A DNA stretch of 44,903 nt from Hyphomicrobiales bacterium (GCA_027483505.1 JAIXUP010000034.1:1-44903), one strand, 5' to 3'. Numbered from the stretch's first letter, positions 8,661 through 16,457 are shown. Numbers and translations: made by a program. Notes: generated by a model from the letters alone, not told the origin.

Positions 8661-9900
8661 ACTGCGGGCCTGGAGCGCCGACTGGCTGTTCTGGGCGCGC
8701 GACGACCAGCTGCCGCCGCCGGGCGGCTGGCACATCTGGCTGATGATCGGTGGTCGTGGCGCCGGCAAGACCCGCGCCGGAGCCGAATGGCTGCGCGGGC
8801 TGGCGCTGGGCCTCGACGGCTTCGCGCCGCGCCCCGCCGGGCGGCTGGCGCTGGTCGGTGAAACCTTCGCCGATGTCCGCGACGTGATGATCGAGGGTGT
8901 GTCGGGCCTTCTGGCCGTGCATGCAAGGGCCGACCGCCCGGACTGGAAGCCGAGCAACCGCCGGCTGACCTGGCCGAACGGCGCCATCGCGCAGGTGTTC
9001 TCGGCGGAGGACCCCGAAAGCCTGCGCGGCCCGCAGTTCGAGGCCGCCTGGTGCGACGAGATCGGCAAATGGCGCTACGCCCGCGAGACGTGGGACATGC
9101 TGCAGTTCGGCCTCAGGCTTGGCGCGCATCCGCGCTGCCTCGCCACCACGACGCCGCGCCCTACGCCCCTGCTGAGGGCGCTTCTGGGCGATCCGGATAC
9201 GGCCGTCAGCCGCGCCCGGACCCGCGACAACGCCTTCAACCTGGCCCCGGCCTTCCTGAGCGCCATGGCGCGGGCCTATGGCGGCACCCGGCTCGGCCGG
9301 CAGGAACTCGACGGCGAGATGATCTCCGAGCGCGCCGACGCGCTCTGGAGCCGCGCCATGCTCGAAAACTGCCGCGAACGGACTGCGCCGCCACTCGCGC
9401 GCCTCTGCGTGGCCATCGACCCGCCGGCCAGTTCCGGCCGCCACGCCGATGCCTGCGGGCTGATGGTGGCGGGCGTGACGGAGGACGGTGTCGTGCATGT
9501 TCTGGAAGACGCCACGCTCGCCCGCGTCAGGCCCGCCGAATGGGCGGCGCGGGCGGCGGCGCTGTACCGTCGCCATCAGGCCGATGTCGTCGTGGTCGAG
9601 GTCAACCAGGGCGGCGAGATGGCCACGGCAGTGCTGCGCGAAGTCGATCCGGCGCTGCCAGTGGTCGCTGTCCGCGCCACGCGCGGCAAGTATCTGCGCG
9701 CCGAACCCGTGGCGGCGCTCTATGCGCAAGGCCGCGTGCGCCATGTCGGCGCGCTGCCCGAACTCGAGGACGAGATGTGCGACTTCGGCCCCGGAGGCCT
9801 GAGCTCAGGCCGCTCGCCGGACAGGCTGGACGCGCTGGTCTGGGCAGTGACGCATCTGGTGCTGGGAAGGGCGGCGAGCCCACGCATCCGCGGACTGTAG
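8536..9900 (+). CDS. terminase large subunit (GTA g2-like DNA packaging ATPase/nuclease)
   Basis: The motor that pumps DNA into the prohead and cuts it. The Walker A loop is GGRGAGKT (residues 72-79 from this start) and a Walker B-like WCDE follows in FEAAWCDEIGKW. The RNase H-like nuclease half begins near CVAIDPPASS, with further acidic positions at VVVEVNQGGEM and at SPDRLDALVWA. Length (about 455) fits GTA-type terminases. The start is ambiguous: the ATG at 8536 overlaps the previous gene by 125 bases and its first 25 residues are Arg-rich and may be a shadow. A TTG at 8611 (then GRTDKESLLARCRAPEL) aligns better with the family's usual N-terminus. Neither has a strong ribosome site. Confidence 0.92.
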   Translation: MEPIRTTPLPTSPAFARRLRARWDCLGRTDKESLLARCRAPELRAWSADWLFWARDDQLPPPGGWHIWLMIGGRGAGKTRAGAEWLRGLALGLDGFAPRPAGRLALVGETFADVRDVMIEGVSGLLAVHARADRPDWKPSNRRLTWPNGAIAQVFSAEDPESLRGPQFEAAWCDEIGKWRYARETWDMLQFGLRLGAHPRCLATTTPRPTPLLRALLGDPDTAVSRARTRDNAFNLAPAFLSAMARAYGGTRLGRQELDGEMISERADALWSRAMLENCRERTAPPLARLCVAIDPPASSGRHADACGLMVAGVTEDGVVHVLEDATLARVRPAEWAARAAALYRRHQADVVVVEVNQGGEMATAVLREVDPALPVVAVRATRGKYLRAEPVAALYAQGRVRHVGALPELEDEMCDFGPGGLSSGRSPDRLDALVWAVTHLVLGRAASPRIRGL

Positions 9901-9918
9901 AACGGAAGGACACCCACG

Positions 9919-11106
9919 ATGCCCAACTTCCTCTCCCGCTGGCTCACGCCGGCGCGAACGCCTGTGCCCGAGACCAAGCGTTCGCGCACGGCGCCGCTGA
10001 TCGCCTGGCACAACGCCGGCCGGGCGGTGTGGACGCCGCGCGATTATGCGGCCCTGGCGCGCGAGGGCTACCAGACCAACGCGATCGTGCACCGCTGCGT
10101 CCGGCTGGTGGCCGAGAGCGCGGCGCAGGTTGGCGTTTCGGTCAGGATCGGCGGGCGCGAGGTGCCGGAGCATCCGCTGAATGCCCTGCTGGCCCGGCCC
10201 AACGCGCGGCAGGCGGCAGGCGCGTTCCTCGAGACGGTTTATGGCCACCTGCTCGTCGCGGGCAATGCCTATGTCGAGGCGGTGACGCTGAACGGTGCGG
10301 TGCGCGAACTGCATGCGCTGCGGCCCGACCGGATGCGGGTCGTGCCGGGCCGCGACGGCTGGGCCGAGGCCTATGACTACACGGTCGGTGGCGAGAGTGT
10401 GCGCTTCCGGCAGGATGGCGAGGGGCTTCCATCAATCCTGCACCTGTCGCTGTTCCATCCGCTCGACGACCATTACGGCATGCCGCCGATGGAGGCGGCG
10501 GCGCGGGCGCTCGACATCCACAATGCGGCGGGGGCCTGGAACAAGGCGCTGCTCGACAATGCGGCCCGCCCCTCCGGCGCGCTGGTCTATGCCGGGCCGG
10601 AAGGCACCGCGATGACCGACGCCCAGTTCGAGCGGCTGAAGACCGAACTGGAGGAGAGCTTCCAGGGTTCGCGCAATGCGGGCCGGCCGCTGCTGCTCGA
10701 AGGCGGCCTCGACTGGAAGCCTTTGTCGCTGAGCCCCAAGGACATGGATTTCATCGAGGCCAAGGCCGCCGCCGCCCGCGAGATCGCGCTGGCGTTCGGC
10801 GTGCCGCCGCTGCTGCTCGGCCTGCCGGGTGACTCGACACATGCCAATTATGCCGAGGCGAACAAGGCGCTCTGGCGCCAGACGGTGATCCCGCTTGTGC
10901 GCCGCACGATGGGCTCGATGGCGGGCTGGCTGGAGGCGGCTTTCGAGGCTGATGTCGCCATCGAGCCCGATCTCGACGCCATCGAGGAACTGGCGGAGGA
11001 CCGCGAGAAGCTTTGGAGCCGCGTGCTGGCAGCCGGCGATTTGCTGACCGATGCCGAAAAGCGGCAGGCGCTGGGCTATCCTGCGCTCCGCCCCGCTGAG
11101 GGCTGA
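9919..11106 (+). CDS. HK97-family portal protein (g3-like)
   Basis: A 395-residue portal that forms the dodecameric DNA gate at one capsid vertex. The HK97/GTA portal signature is clear: EGYQTNAIVHRCVRLVAESAA near residue 50, PNARQAAGAFLETVYGHLLV near 95, and the FGVPPLLLGLPGDSTHANY region at about residues 293-312, which in this family lies next to the tunnel helix. GGAAGGA at 9903-9909 provides the ribosome site. The gene begins 18 bases after the terminase stop. Confidence 0.95.
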   Translation: MPNFLSRWLTPARTPVPETKRSRTAPLIAWHNAGRAVWTPRDYAALAREGYQTNAIVHRCVRLVAESAAQVGVSVRIGGREVPEHPLNALLARPNARQAAGAFLETVYGHLLVAGNAYVEAVTLNGAVRELHALRPDRMRVVPGRDGWAEAYDYTVGGESVRFRQDGEGLPSILHLSLFHPLDDHYGMPPMEAAARALDIHNAAGAWNKALLDNAARPSGALVYAGPEGTAMTDAQFERLKTELEESFQGSRNAGRPLLLEGGLDWKPLSLSPKDMDFIEAKAAAAREIALAFGVPPLLLGLPGDSTHANYAEANKALWRQTVIPLVRRTMGSMAGWLEAAFEADVAIEPDLDAIEELAEDREKLWSRVLAAGDLLTDAEKRQALGYPALRPAEG

Positions 11107-11111
11107 GGGCG

Positions 11112-11294
11112 ATGGAGGCGATCCTGGAGCGCTTCGCGGCCAGCAGCGATGTCGGCCATATCGGGCTGCTGCTCTGGGCTCTTGGCGCATCGGCGTTGCT
11201 CTCGCGCGTGCTGAAGGACCTTGCCGAGGCCAACCGGCGCTTCGACGAGTTTGTCCGCGAACTGGCCCGCTTCAACCAGCGGCATGTCAAGTAA
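11112..11294 (+). CDS. small one-helix membrane protein (g3.5 position)
   Basis: A 60-residue protein located six bases after the portal stop. Residues about 15-32 (VGHIGLLLWALGASALLSRV) form a single hydrophobic helix, followed by a charged amphipathic tail (EANRRFDEFVRELARF). The R. capsulatus GTA has a similar small unassigned ORF, g3.5, between portal and protease. Function unknown; it could act in assembly at the membrane or in lysis. Confidence 0.7.
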   Translation: MEAILERFAASSDVGHIGLLLWALGASALLSRVLKDLAEANRRFDEFVRELARFNQRHVK

Positions 11295-11326
11295 CCCCCG
11301 ACAGTCACCTTGCGAGGAGAATGATC

Positions 11327-11515
11327 ATGAGCAGCTACCGCCCGCCAATCGGCGGGCTTTTTCGTGTCAGGGCGCCGCAGCCCGATGCCGCGCAGCGGCC
11401 CGAGGCGCGCGCCGAGGCCCGCGACGCGATCCGCAACTTCGTCCGCGTTCTCGAGCGCATGGACCGCGAGGCGCATCGCCCGGAACGGCCGCGCGCGTCC
11501 AAGGAAAAGCCATGA
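11327..11515 (+). CDS. small charged hypothetical protein overlapping an intrinsic-terminator-like hairpin
   Basis: A 62-residue protein rich in Arg, Glu and Ala, with no recognised family. AGGAG at 11315-11319 lies seven bases before the ATG at 11327, favouring it over the ATG at 11321. The stop overlaps the prohead protease start (ATGA at 11512-11515), which suggests coupling. Codons 5-12 form a GC-rich hairpin followed by five T residues (see 11340-11362). The C-terminal half (ARAEARDAIRNFVRVLERM) is predicted helical. It has no counterpart I recognise in the R. capsulatus GTA; it may be a leader peptide rather than a structural protein. Confidence 0.55.
   Translation: MSSYRPPIGGLFRVRAPQPDAAQRPEARAEARDAIRNFVRVLERMDREAHRPERPRASKEKP
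11340..11362 (+). terminator. intrinsic-terminator-like hairpin inside the small ORF
   Basis: GCCCGCC (11340-11346) pairs with GGCGGGC (11351-11357) over an AATC loop, a perfect 7-bp GC-rich stem, and is followed immediately by five T residues (11358-11362). It has the form of a rho-independent terminator yet lies within codons 5-12 of a translated-looking ORF, between portal/g3.5 and the prohead protease. Confidence 0.6.
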
Positions 11516-12048
11516 TGGCGGCTGCTTCAGCACACCGGTCATGCCGCCCGCCCGAGGCCAAGCTGCTGACGGAAACCCTGGTGCGCGTCGACACCGCCGG
11601 GCAGTTCGAGGGCTACGCCAGCCTGTTCAACATCCCGGACCTGGGCAAGGATCTGGTCGAGCCGGGCGCCTTCGCCGCCTCGCTGGCCCGGCGCGGCGTG
11701 CGCGGCATCAAGCTGCTCTGGCAGCATGATCCCTCCGAGCCGCTCGGCCAGTGGCTCGTGCTGCGCGAGGATGCGCGCGGTCTGTTCGTCCGCGGGCGGC
11801 TGTCGCTTGACGTGGCGCGGGCCCGCGAAATCCTGGCGCTGATGCGCGATGGGGCGGTCGATGGCCTCTCGATCGGCTTCCGCACCGTGAAGGCCCGCAG
11901 CGATCCGCGCACCGGCTACCGCCGGCTTTCTGAAATCGACCTGTGGGAGGTCTCGCTCGTGACCTTCCCGCTTCTGCCGCAGGCCCGCGTGTCGGCGGTC
12001 AAGACTGGCGGGCCTTCCGTGCTCGCCAAGGCCATGCCGGCCGCCTGA
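11512..12048 (+). CDS. HK97-family prohead protease (g4-like)
   Basis: A 178-residue serine protease (U35/S78 type) that trims the scaffolding delta domain from capsid subunits during maturation. EGYASLFNIPDLGKDLVEPG is the usual N-terminal block. The catalytic His is in LLWQHDPSEPLG and the catalytic Ser in VDGLSIGFRTVKA, followed by DLWEVSLVTFPLLPQARV. The ATG overlaps the stop of the preceding small ORF by four bases and has AAGGA at 11501-11505 upstream. The capsid gene follows 46 bases later. Confidence 0.94.
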   Translation: MMAAASAHRSCRPPEAKLLTETLVRVDTAGQFEGYASLFNIPDLGKDLVEPGAFAASLARRGVRGIKLLWQHDPSEPLGQWLVLREDARGLFVRGRLSLDVARAREILALMRDGAVDGLSIGFRTVKARSDPRTGYRRLSEIDLWEVSLVTFPLLPQARVSAVKTGGPSVLAKAMPAA

Positions 12049-12094
12049 CCGGTTCCGTTCGCATTTACCCACTGATCACATGGAGACGATCCCG

Positions 12095-13351
12095 ATGGAG
12101 ACAACCACCCACTGCATCCCCGCGCCCGAAGCCAAGGCGCAGCTGAGCGACGTCAACGAGGCCTACAACGAACTGCGCAGCACCTTCGAAGCCTTCCGCG
12201 ACACCAATGACCAGCGGCTGCACGAGATCGAGCAGCGTTCGTCGGCGGACGTCTTGCTCGACGAGAAGCTGGCCCGCATCGATCAGGCTCTCGACGAACA
12301 CAAGCGCAGGGTCGACCGCGTTGCGCTGGCCGCCCGCCGGCCCTCGCTGGACGGCGCATCCGCGCAGGCCGACAGCGGCGCAGCCGAGCGCAAGGCTGTG
12401 TTCGAAGCCTACATCCGGCGCGGCGACCTGTCCGGCCTGCGCGGCGCGGAGCTGAAGGCGCTGTCCGCCGGTTCAGGGCCGGATGGCGGCTTCGTCGCGC
12501 CGGCCGAGGTCGAGCGCTCGATCCTTCAGCGCCTCGCCAACATCTCGCCGATGCGCGCCCTCGCCACGGTTCGCACGATCTCTGCCGGAACCTACCGGGC
12601 GGCCTTTTCGGCCACCGGCCCGGCCACCGGATGGGTCGGCGAGACGGCCGCGCGGCCCGAGACGGCTTCGCAAGTGCTGTCTGAACTGGTGTTCCCGGCC
12701 ATGGAGCTGTACGCCATGCCGTCAGCCACCCAGACCATCCTCGACGACGCGCTCGTCGATGTCGACCGCTGGGTCGCCGATGAGGTCGAGACGGTGTTCG
12801 CAGAGCAGGAAAGCACCGCCTTCATTTCCGGCAACGGCACGACCCAGCCCCGCGGCGTGCTGACCGCGCCAGTGGTGGCTGACGCGAGCTGGAGCTGGGG
12901 CAACATCGGCGTGCTGAACTCGGGCGCCGCCGGGGCCTTCGCGGCGGCGAACCCGTCAGACGTCCTGATCGACCTGATCTACGCCCTTCGGACGGGCTAC
13001 CGGCAGAACGGGACCTTCCTGATGAACCGCCGCACCCAGAGCGCGATCCGGCGCTTCAAGGACAGCGCCGGCAACTATATCTGGATGCCACCGACCGGCG
13101 TCGGCCAGCCAGCCACGCTGATGAACTTCCCGGTGGCAGAGGCCGAAGCGATGCCCAACATCGCGGCCAACTCCGTCTCGGTGCTGTTTGGCGACTTCCG
13201 GCGCGGCTACCTGATCGTCGACCGCGCTGGGGTCCGCATCCTGCGCGATCCCTACTCGGCCAAGCCCTACGTGCTGTTCTACACCACAAAGCGCGTGGGT
13301 GGCGGCGTCCAGGACTTCGCAGCGATCAAGGGGCTGCGCTTCGCCGCATGA
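12095..13351 (+). CDS. HK97-fold major capsid protein (g5-like)
   Basis: A 418-residue HK97-fold capsid subunit. The first ~100 residues form a helical, coiled-coil-prone delta domain (VNEAYNELRSTFEAFRD through the RRVDRVAL region), presumably removed by the prohead protease. The mature part begins near the GSGPDGGFVAPAEVERSIL block; FISGNGTTQPRGVL and WMPPTGVGQPATLMNFPV are typical of the family. I chose the ATG at 12095, which has GGAGA at 12082-12086 in front; an in-frame ATG at 12080 overlaps that ribosome site. Downstream the expected connector gene is displaced by the antisense protease block at 13363-15117. Confidence 0.95.
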   Translation: METTTHCIPAPEAKAQLSDVNEAYNELRSTFEAFRDTNDQRLHEIEQRSSADVLLDEKLARIDQALDEHKRRVDRVALAARRPSLDGASAQADSGAAERKAVFEAYIRRGDLSGLRGAELKALSAGSGPDGGFVAPAEVERSILQRLANISPMRALATVRTISAGTYRAAFSATGPATGWVGETAARPETASQVLSELVFPAMELYAMPSATQTILDDALVDVDRWVADEVETVFAEQESTAFISGNGTTQPRGVLTAPVVADASWSWGNIGVLNSGAAGAFAAANPSDVLIDLIYALRTGYRQNGTFLMNRRTQSAIRRFKDSAGNYIWMPPTGVGQPATLMNFPVAEAEAMPNIAANSVSVLFGDFRRGYLIVDRAGVRILRDPYSAKPYVLFYTTKRVGGGVQDFAAIKGLRFAA

Positions 13352-13362
13352 GGCAGGCCACG

Positions 13363-14268
13363 TCAGTTGTTGCTGTCGGGCCGCGTCCATGGCTCGGCAG
13401 CACTGGCGGGAGACTGCAACGCTCGCTCCTGCCGGCCGCCACGGCGACGCTCCGTTTGCGGACCGCCATCGGGCATGGCCGACAGCGCGCTGGCTGTGCT
13501 GCTGATCCAGCCGGCATGGTCGGCGACCGGGGTGATGGCGGTGAAGCCGCCGCAGACGCTGCGGACCCGCTGCACGGCGGGGCCGCTCGACCAGCTCACG
13601 ATGCCGACAAGTTCGCTCGAACCGGCATCGCCGCGCATGATCGGCCCGCCTGAATCGCCCTTGCAGGCGCCGGCGCCCGGTGCCTGGCCTCGGGTTTCCG
13701 TGTCGACGGCAACCATGACGCTGTTGGCGGAGGTATAGCTGCCCGCAGAGGTCAGGCTGGTCTGCCGCAGGGTTCGCGCGGTGCCGGCCTGGCCTTCGCG
13801 GCTGAGGCCGAAACCGGCGATGGTCAGAACGTCGCCCACGCCGATGCGCCCGCCCATCATCAGCGGCCTTATCGTGGCGGGCAAAGGAGCGGACAGCCGC
13901 AGCATGGCGAGGTCGACGCCCGGCTGGGTGCTCGGGCTGCGCCCCGGCAGGAAGGTTTCATGCGCCACCACATGGGATGCGGCGATGGTGCGCCGCTTCA
14001 TGTCGCCGTCGAAGACCGTGACCCGGAACGTACCGCCCTTGATCACACAATGGGCCGCAGTGAGGACGATGCGGGCTTCGATGGGAACGCCGGAACACAA
14101 TTCGCCTTTGCTGCTCTCGATCTTCACGGTCCAATGACGGGCGGCATCCGAGCCGCGTACCGGCTGGCCTCCGATGACGGCCGAGGCAGTCCCGGGGAGC
14201 ATCGCCAGGGAGCCCGCAAGAACCAACGCCGGAAATCCGGCTGGGACACGGCTTGAAGGTGAAGGCAA
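13363..14268 (-). CDS. secreted chymotrypsin-fold (S1) serine protease 1
   Basis: A 301-residue exported serine endopeptidase. The TTG at 14268 is preferred because GGAGA (complement of 14275-14279) lies six bases upstream and the product then starts with a signal peptide ending PGTASA. The mature chain begins VIGGQPV. The triad is His73 (LTAAHC), Asp119 (GVDLAML) and Ser206 (CKGDSGGP). Cysteines around the His and Ser match the two commonest S1 disulfides. The position equivalent to chymotrypsin residue 189 reads Gly, arguing against trypsin-like specificity. After the catalytic domain a ~40-residue Arg/Pro/Ser-rich tail follows. An ATG at 14328 would add 20 residues. It lies antisense inside the particle cluster, its stop 12 bases from the capsid stop, and is a paralogue of the neighbour at 14374. 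Confidence 0.88.
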   Translation of the reverse strand: MPSPSSRVPAGFPALVLAGSLAMLPGTASAVIGGQPVRGSDAARHWTVKIESSKGELCSGVPIEARIVLTAAHCVIKGGTFRVTVFDGDMKRRTIAASHVVAHETFLPGRSPSTQPGVDLAMLRLSAPLPATIRPLMMGGRIGVGDVLTIAGFGLSREGQAGTARTLRQTSLTSAGSYTSANSVMVAVDTETRGQAPGAGACKGDSGGPIMRGDAGSSELVGIVSWSSGPAVQRVRSVCGGFTAITPVADHAGWISSTASALSAMPDGGPQTERRRGGRQERALQSPASAAEPWTRPDSNN

Positions 14269-14373
14269 TCGCGGTCTCCGCAAGCATCCGTGGACAGAAG
14301 CATGGCGCAACCCGCCGCTCCCGTCCACAGATTGATGTCAGACAGGTGAATCGCGGGCCGGAGCGACTCGGGC

Positions 14374-15117
14374 TCAGTTCCACCGCGCACGCTGGTCCCA
14401 ACCGCCGAGGATCGAATCGATCCAGCGCCGTTGGGGTCCAAGCAGTGCGCCTTGCGTCAGGTCACCGCAGGATCGTCCGGACAGACCGGTCGTCCAGCTC
14501 GTGATGGCGAAGACGCTGTCGCGTCCATCGGTGATCGGCCCGCCTGAATCTCCCTGGCAGGCACCGGCGCCGGCGGCACCCTTGGCCCAGAGCAGGACGG
14601 CGCTCGGCCCGTAAGGCTGAACCGCCTGCAACGTCACCGAGCGCCAGCTTCCGGTGGTTGACGGGTCGCCTTCGCGGGTCAGGCCAAAGCCGGCGGCGGT
14701 GACGCTGGCGGCGGCGGGGCTTGACCTCGTCGACAGCGAGGCGGGCTCAAAGCGCGCCGGCAGCGGCGAGGGCAGCCGGATCAGGGCCAGGTCGATCGAC
14801 CGCGTCCGCTCCTGCACGGCATTCGCCCGGTACTCGGGATGTCGCCGAATGGCTTGCGTCGCGAGCAGGACAGGCTGCCCCGCCTCACGGAAATGCACGC
14901 GGACCGCTGCGCCGGCCGGAACACAGTGCGCAGCCGTCAGAACCACCTCCGGGGCGATCACGACACCGCTGCAGATTCCGCCCCGGTCGTGCAGCACCAT
15001 CACGGCGGAGGTCTCCACCGGTCCGCCCGCTTGTCCACCCACGATGGCCGCCGCCTGCGGCGCAACCAGCGCGCAGCCGGCGATCACGCAGGCCCATTTT
15101 TGCAAGGATGATCCCAT
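14374..15117 (-). CDS. secreted chymotrypsin-fold (S1) serine protease 2
   Basis: A 247-residue exported serine endopeptidase. From the ATG at 15117 residues 1-24 form a signal peptide (hydrophobic ACVIAGCALVA, cleavage after APQAAA), and the mature protein starts IVGGQAGG, the classical S1 N-terminus. The triad is His64 (LTAAHC), Asp109 (SIDLALI) and Ser191 (CQGDSGGP). As in protease 1, position 189 reads Gly, and Thr follows SW where trypsin has Gly216. It shares AGFGLxREG and GAGACxGDSGGPI with protease 1, so the pair arose by duplication. The start codon overlaps the oppositely oriented start of the connector gene (CATG at 15115-15118), so its promoter must lie within connector coding sequence. 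An ATG at 15147 is an alternative start. Confidence 0.88.
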   Translation of the reverse strand: MGSSLQKWACVIAGCALVAPQAAAIVGGQAGGPVETSAVMVLHDRGGICSGVVIAPEVVLTAAHCVPAGAAVRVHFREAGQPVLLATQAIRRHPEYRANAVQERTRSIDLALIRLPSPLPARFEPASLSTRSSPAAASVTAAGFGLTREGDPSTTGSWRSVTLQAVQPYGPSAVLLWAKGAAGAGACQGDSGGPITDGRDSVFAITSWTTGLSGRSCGDLTQGALLGPQRRWIDSILGGWDQRARWN

Positions 15118-15685
15118 GAGTCCGATCTTGATTGCGGCTCCCGCCATCGAGCCTGTCTCGCTCGCCGAGGCGAAGCTTTACCTCAAAGTTGATGGCGCTG
15201 ACGAGGACGATCTGATCCGTACGCTGATCGTCGCCGCACGCCTGCTGATCGAGGCGGCGAGCCGGCGGCTGTTCATCACCCAGGGCTGGCGGATCGTCCT
15301 CGATCGCTGGCCTGTCAACGGCGAACTGCGGCTCCCGCTGGCGCCGGTGACCGCGATCAGCGCCGTCCGTGTCCTTGATGCAGCCGGCTCGGCGACAACT
15401 GCGGCGGTCTCTGCACTTGACCTGTCAGCGCATGCCGACCCGCCCTCCTTGTTCGTGCAGGGCGTGGTACCGCAACCTGGCCGGGCTCGTGCCGGCATCG
15501 AGATTGATCTGCTCGCCGGCTATGGCGCGACCGCCGGCACTGTGCCGCAGCCTTTCCGCCAGGCGATCCTCATGATGGTGGGGCGCTGGTTCGAGAACCG
15601 AGGCGATGTTGCAAGCCAAGGCGACGCGCGGCTTCCAGCGGATGTTCTGGCGCTGATCGCGCCATTCCGCCGTGCGAGGCTCTGA
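15116..15685 (+). CDS. head-tail connector (g6-like adaptor, TIGR02215)
   Basis: A 189-residue adaptor that docks on the portal and joins head to tail (HK97 gp6/TIGR02215 type). The N-terminus APAIEPVSLAEAKLYLKVDG and the helical segment DDLIRTLIVAARLLIEAASR are typical, and FRQAILMMVGRWFENR is the conserved C-terminal helix. AAGGA at 15104-15108 precedes the ATG at 15116. Longer upstream open frame runs antisense to protease 2 and is discarded. This gene restarts the plus-strand particle operon after the protease block, and its transcript from an upstream promoter would have to pass through that block. Confidence 0.88.
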   Translation: MSPILIAAPAIEPVSLAEAKLYLKVDGADEDDLIRTLIVAARLLIEAASRRLFITQGWRIVLDRWPVNGELRLPLAPVTAISAVRVLDAAGSATTAAVSALDLSAHADPPSLFVQGVVPQPGRARAGIEIDLLAGYGATAGTVPQPFRQAILMMVGRWFENRGDVASQGDARLPADVLALIAPFRRARL

Positions 15686-15686
15686 C

Positions 15687-16022
15687 ATGACCCGCAGCAA
15701 CCCGACAATTGGGCGGTCACGCCGCCGCCTCGTGCTGGAAGCGCCGGTGCTCACGCCGGATCAGGCCGGAGGGGCGAGCGAGAGCTTCGTCATGGTTGCC
15801 GCCATCTGGGCCGAAGTGCGCTGGCTCTCCGGCGATGAACGCTGGAGCGCCGGGCGCACCGAACAGGCGGCGCGCTACGAGATCACCATCCGGTGGCGCA
15901 GCGGGGTCAATGCCGGCATGCGCCTGACCGGCCCAGGCGTCGCGTTCGGCATCCTGAGCGCGGGCGACCCCATCGGAAACCGCAGCCGTCTTGTCTGCCT
16001 TTGCGAGGTTGTCTCACCATGA
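15687..16022 (+). CDS. phage head closure / stopper protein (g7-like)
   Basis: A 111-residue head-completion protein of the SPP1 gp16/HK97 gp7 type that plugs the connector until the tail attaches. WAEVRWLSGDERWSAGRTEQAARYEITIRWRS, split across residues about 36-72, is characteristic of this beta-barrel family. The ATG at 15687 has GAGG at 15676-15679; a GTG at 15672 is less likely. The stop overlaps the next gene's start. Confidence 0.85.
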   Translation: MTRSNPTIGRSRRRLVLEAPVLTPDQAGGASESFVMVAAIWAEVRWLSGDERWSAGRTEQAARYEITIRWRSGVNAGMRLTGPGVAFGILSAGDPIGNRSRLVCLCEVVSP

Positions 16023-16429
16023 TGGACGCAGTCCTTGCCGTACGCCGCGCAATCCAGGCGCGCCTTTCCGCCGATGCGGACCTGACCGGCCTTCTGGGCG
16101 GACCGCATGTCTATGATGAGCCGCCGCGCGCGGCGGCCGGCCCCTATGTCGTTTACGGCGATGTCGACGCCCGCGACTGGTCGAGCGGTGACGGCGTCGG
16201 CTGCGAGCAGTTCATCGACCTGATCGTTTGGGCCGGCAAGGGGCGCGAGACGTCGGCCGCCCTGGCGCTTGCCGGCCGTATCGGCGCCGTTCTGCACAAT
16301 GCGGCGCTGAGCCCGGCCGGGCACCGCATCGTCAACCTGCGCCAGACGGCCCTTGAGGTGAAGCGCGACCTGAAAAGCGGTCTGTCGCGCGCCACGGTGC
16401 GCCTGCGTTGCGTCACCGAACAGCTTTGA
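16019..16429 (+). CDS. tail terminator (g8-like, DUF3168)
   Basis: A 136-residue DUF3168 protein, which in the R. capsulatus GTA forms the ring that ends tail-tube polymerisation. RRAIQARLSADADLTGLLGG at the N-terminus, VYDEPPRAAAGPYVVYGD, and LIVWAGKGRETSAALALAGR are the family's conserved blocks. Two adjacent ATGs (16019 and 16022) overlap the stop of the preceding gene, so translation is coupled. Confidence 0.9.
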   Translation: MMDAVLAVRRAIQARLSADADLTGLLGGPHVYDEPPRAAAGPYVVYGDVDARDWSSGDGVGCEQFIDLIVWAGKGRETSAALALAGRIGAVLHNAALSPAGHRIVNLRQTALEVKRDLKSGLSRATVRLRCVTEQL

Positions 16430-16457
16430 AACCAGTCAGCGAAAAGAGGAATCCTCC

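Noticed and set aside
14654..15115. Plus-strand open frame extending the connector gene 154 codons upstream through protease 2
   Set aside because: The extension is antisense to a clear protease, and connector homology plus the ribosome site place the start at 15116.
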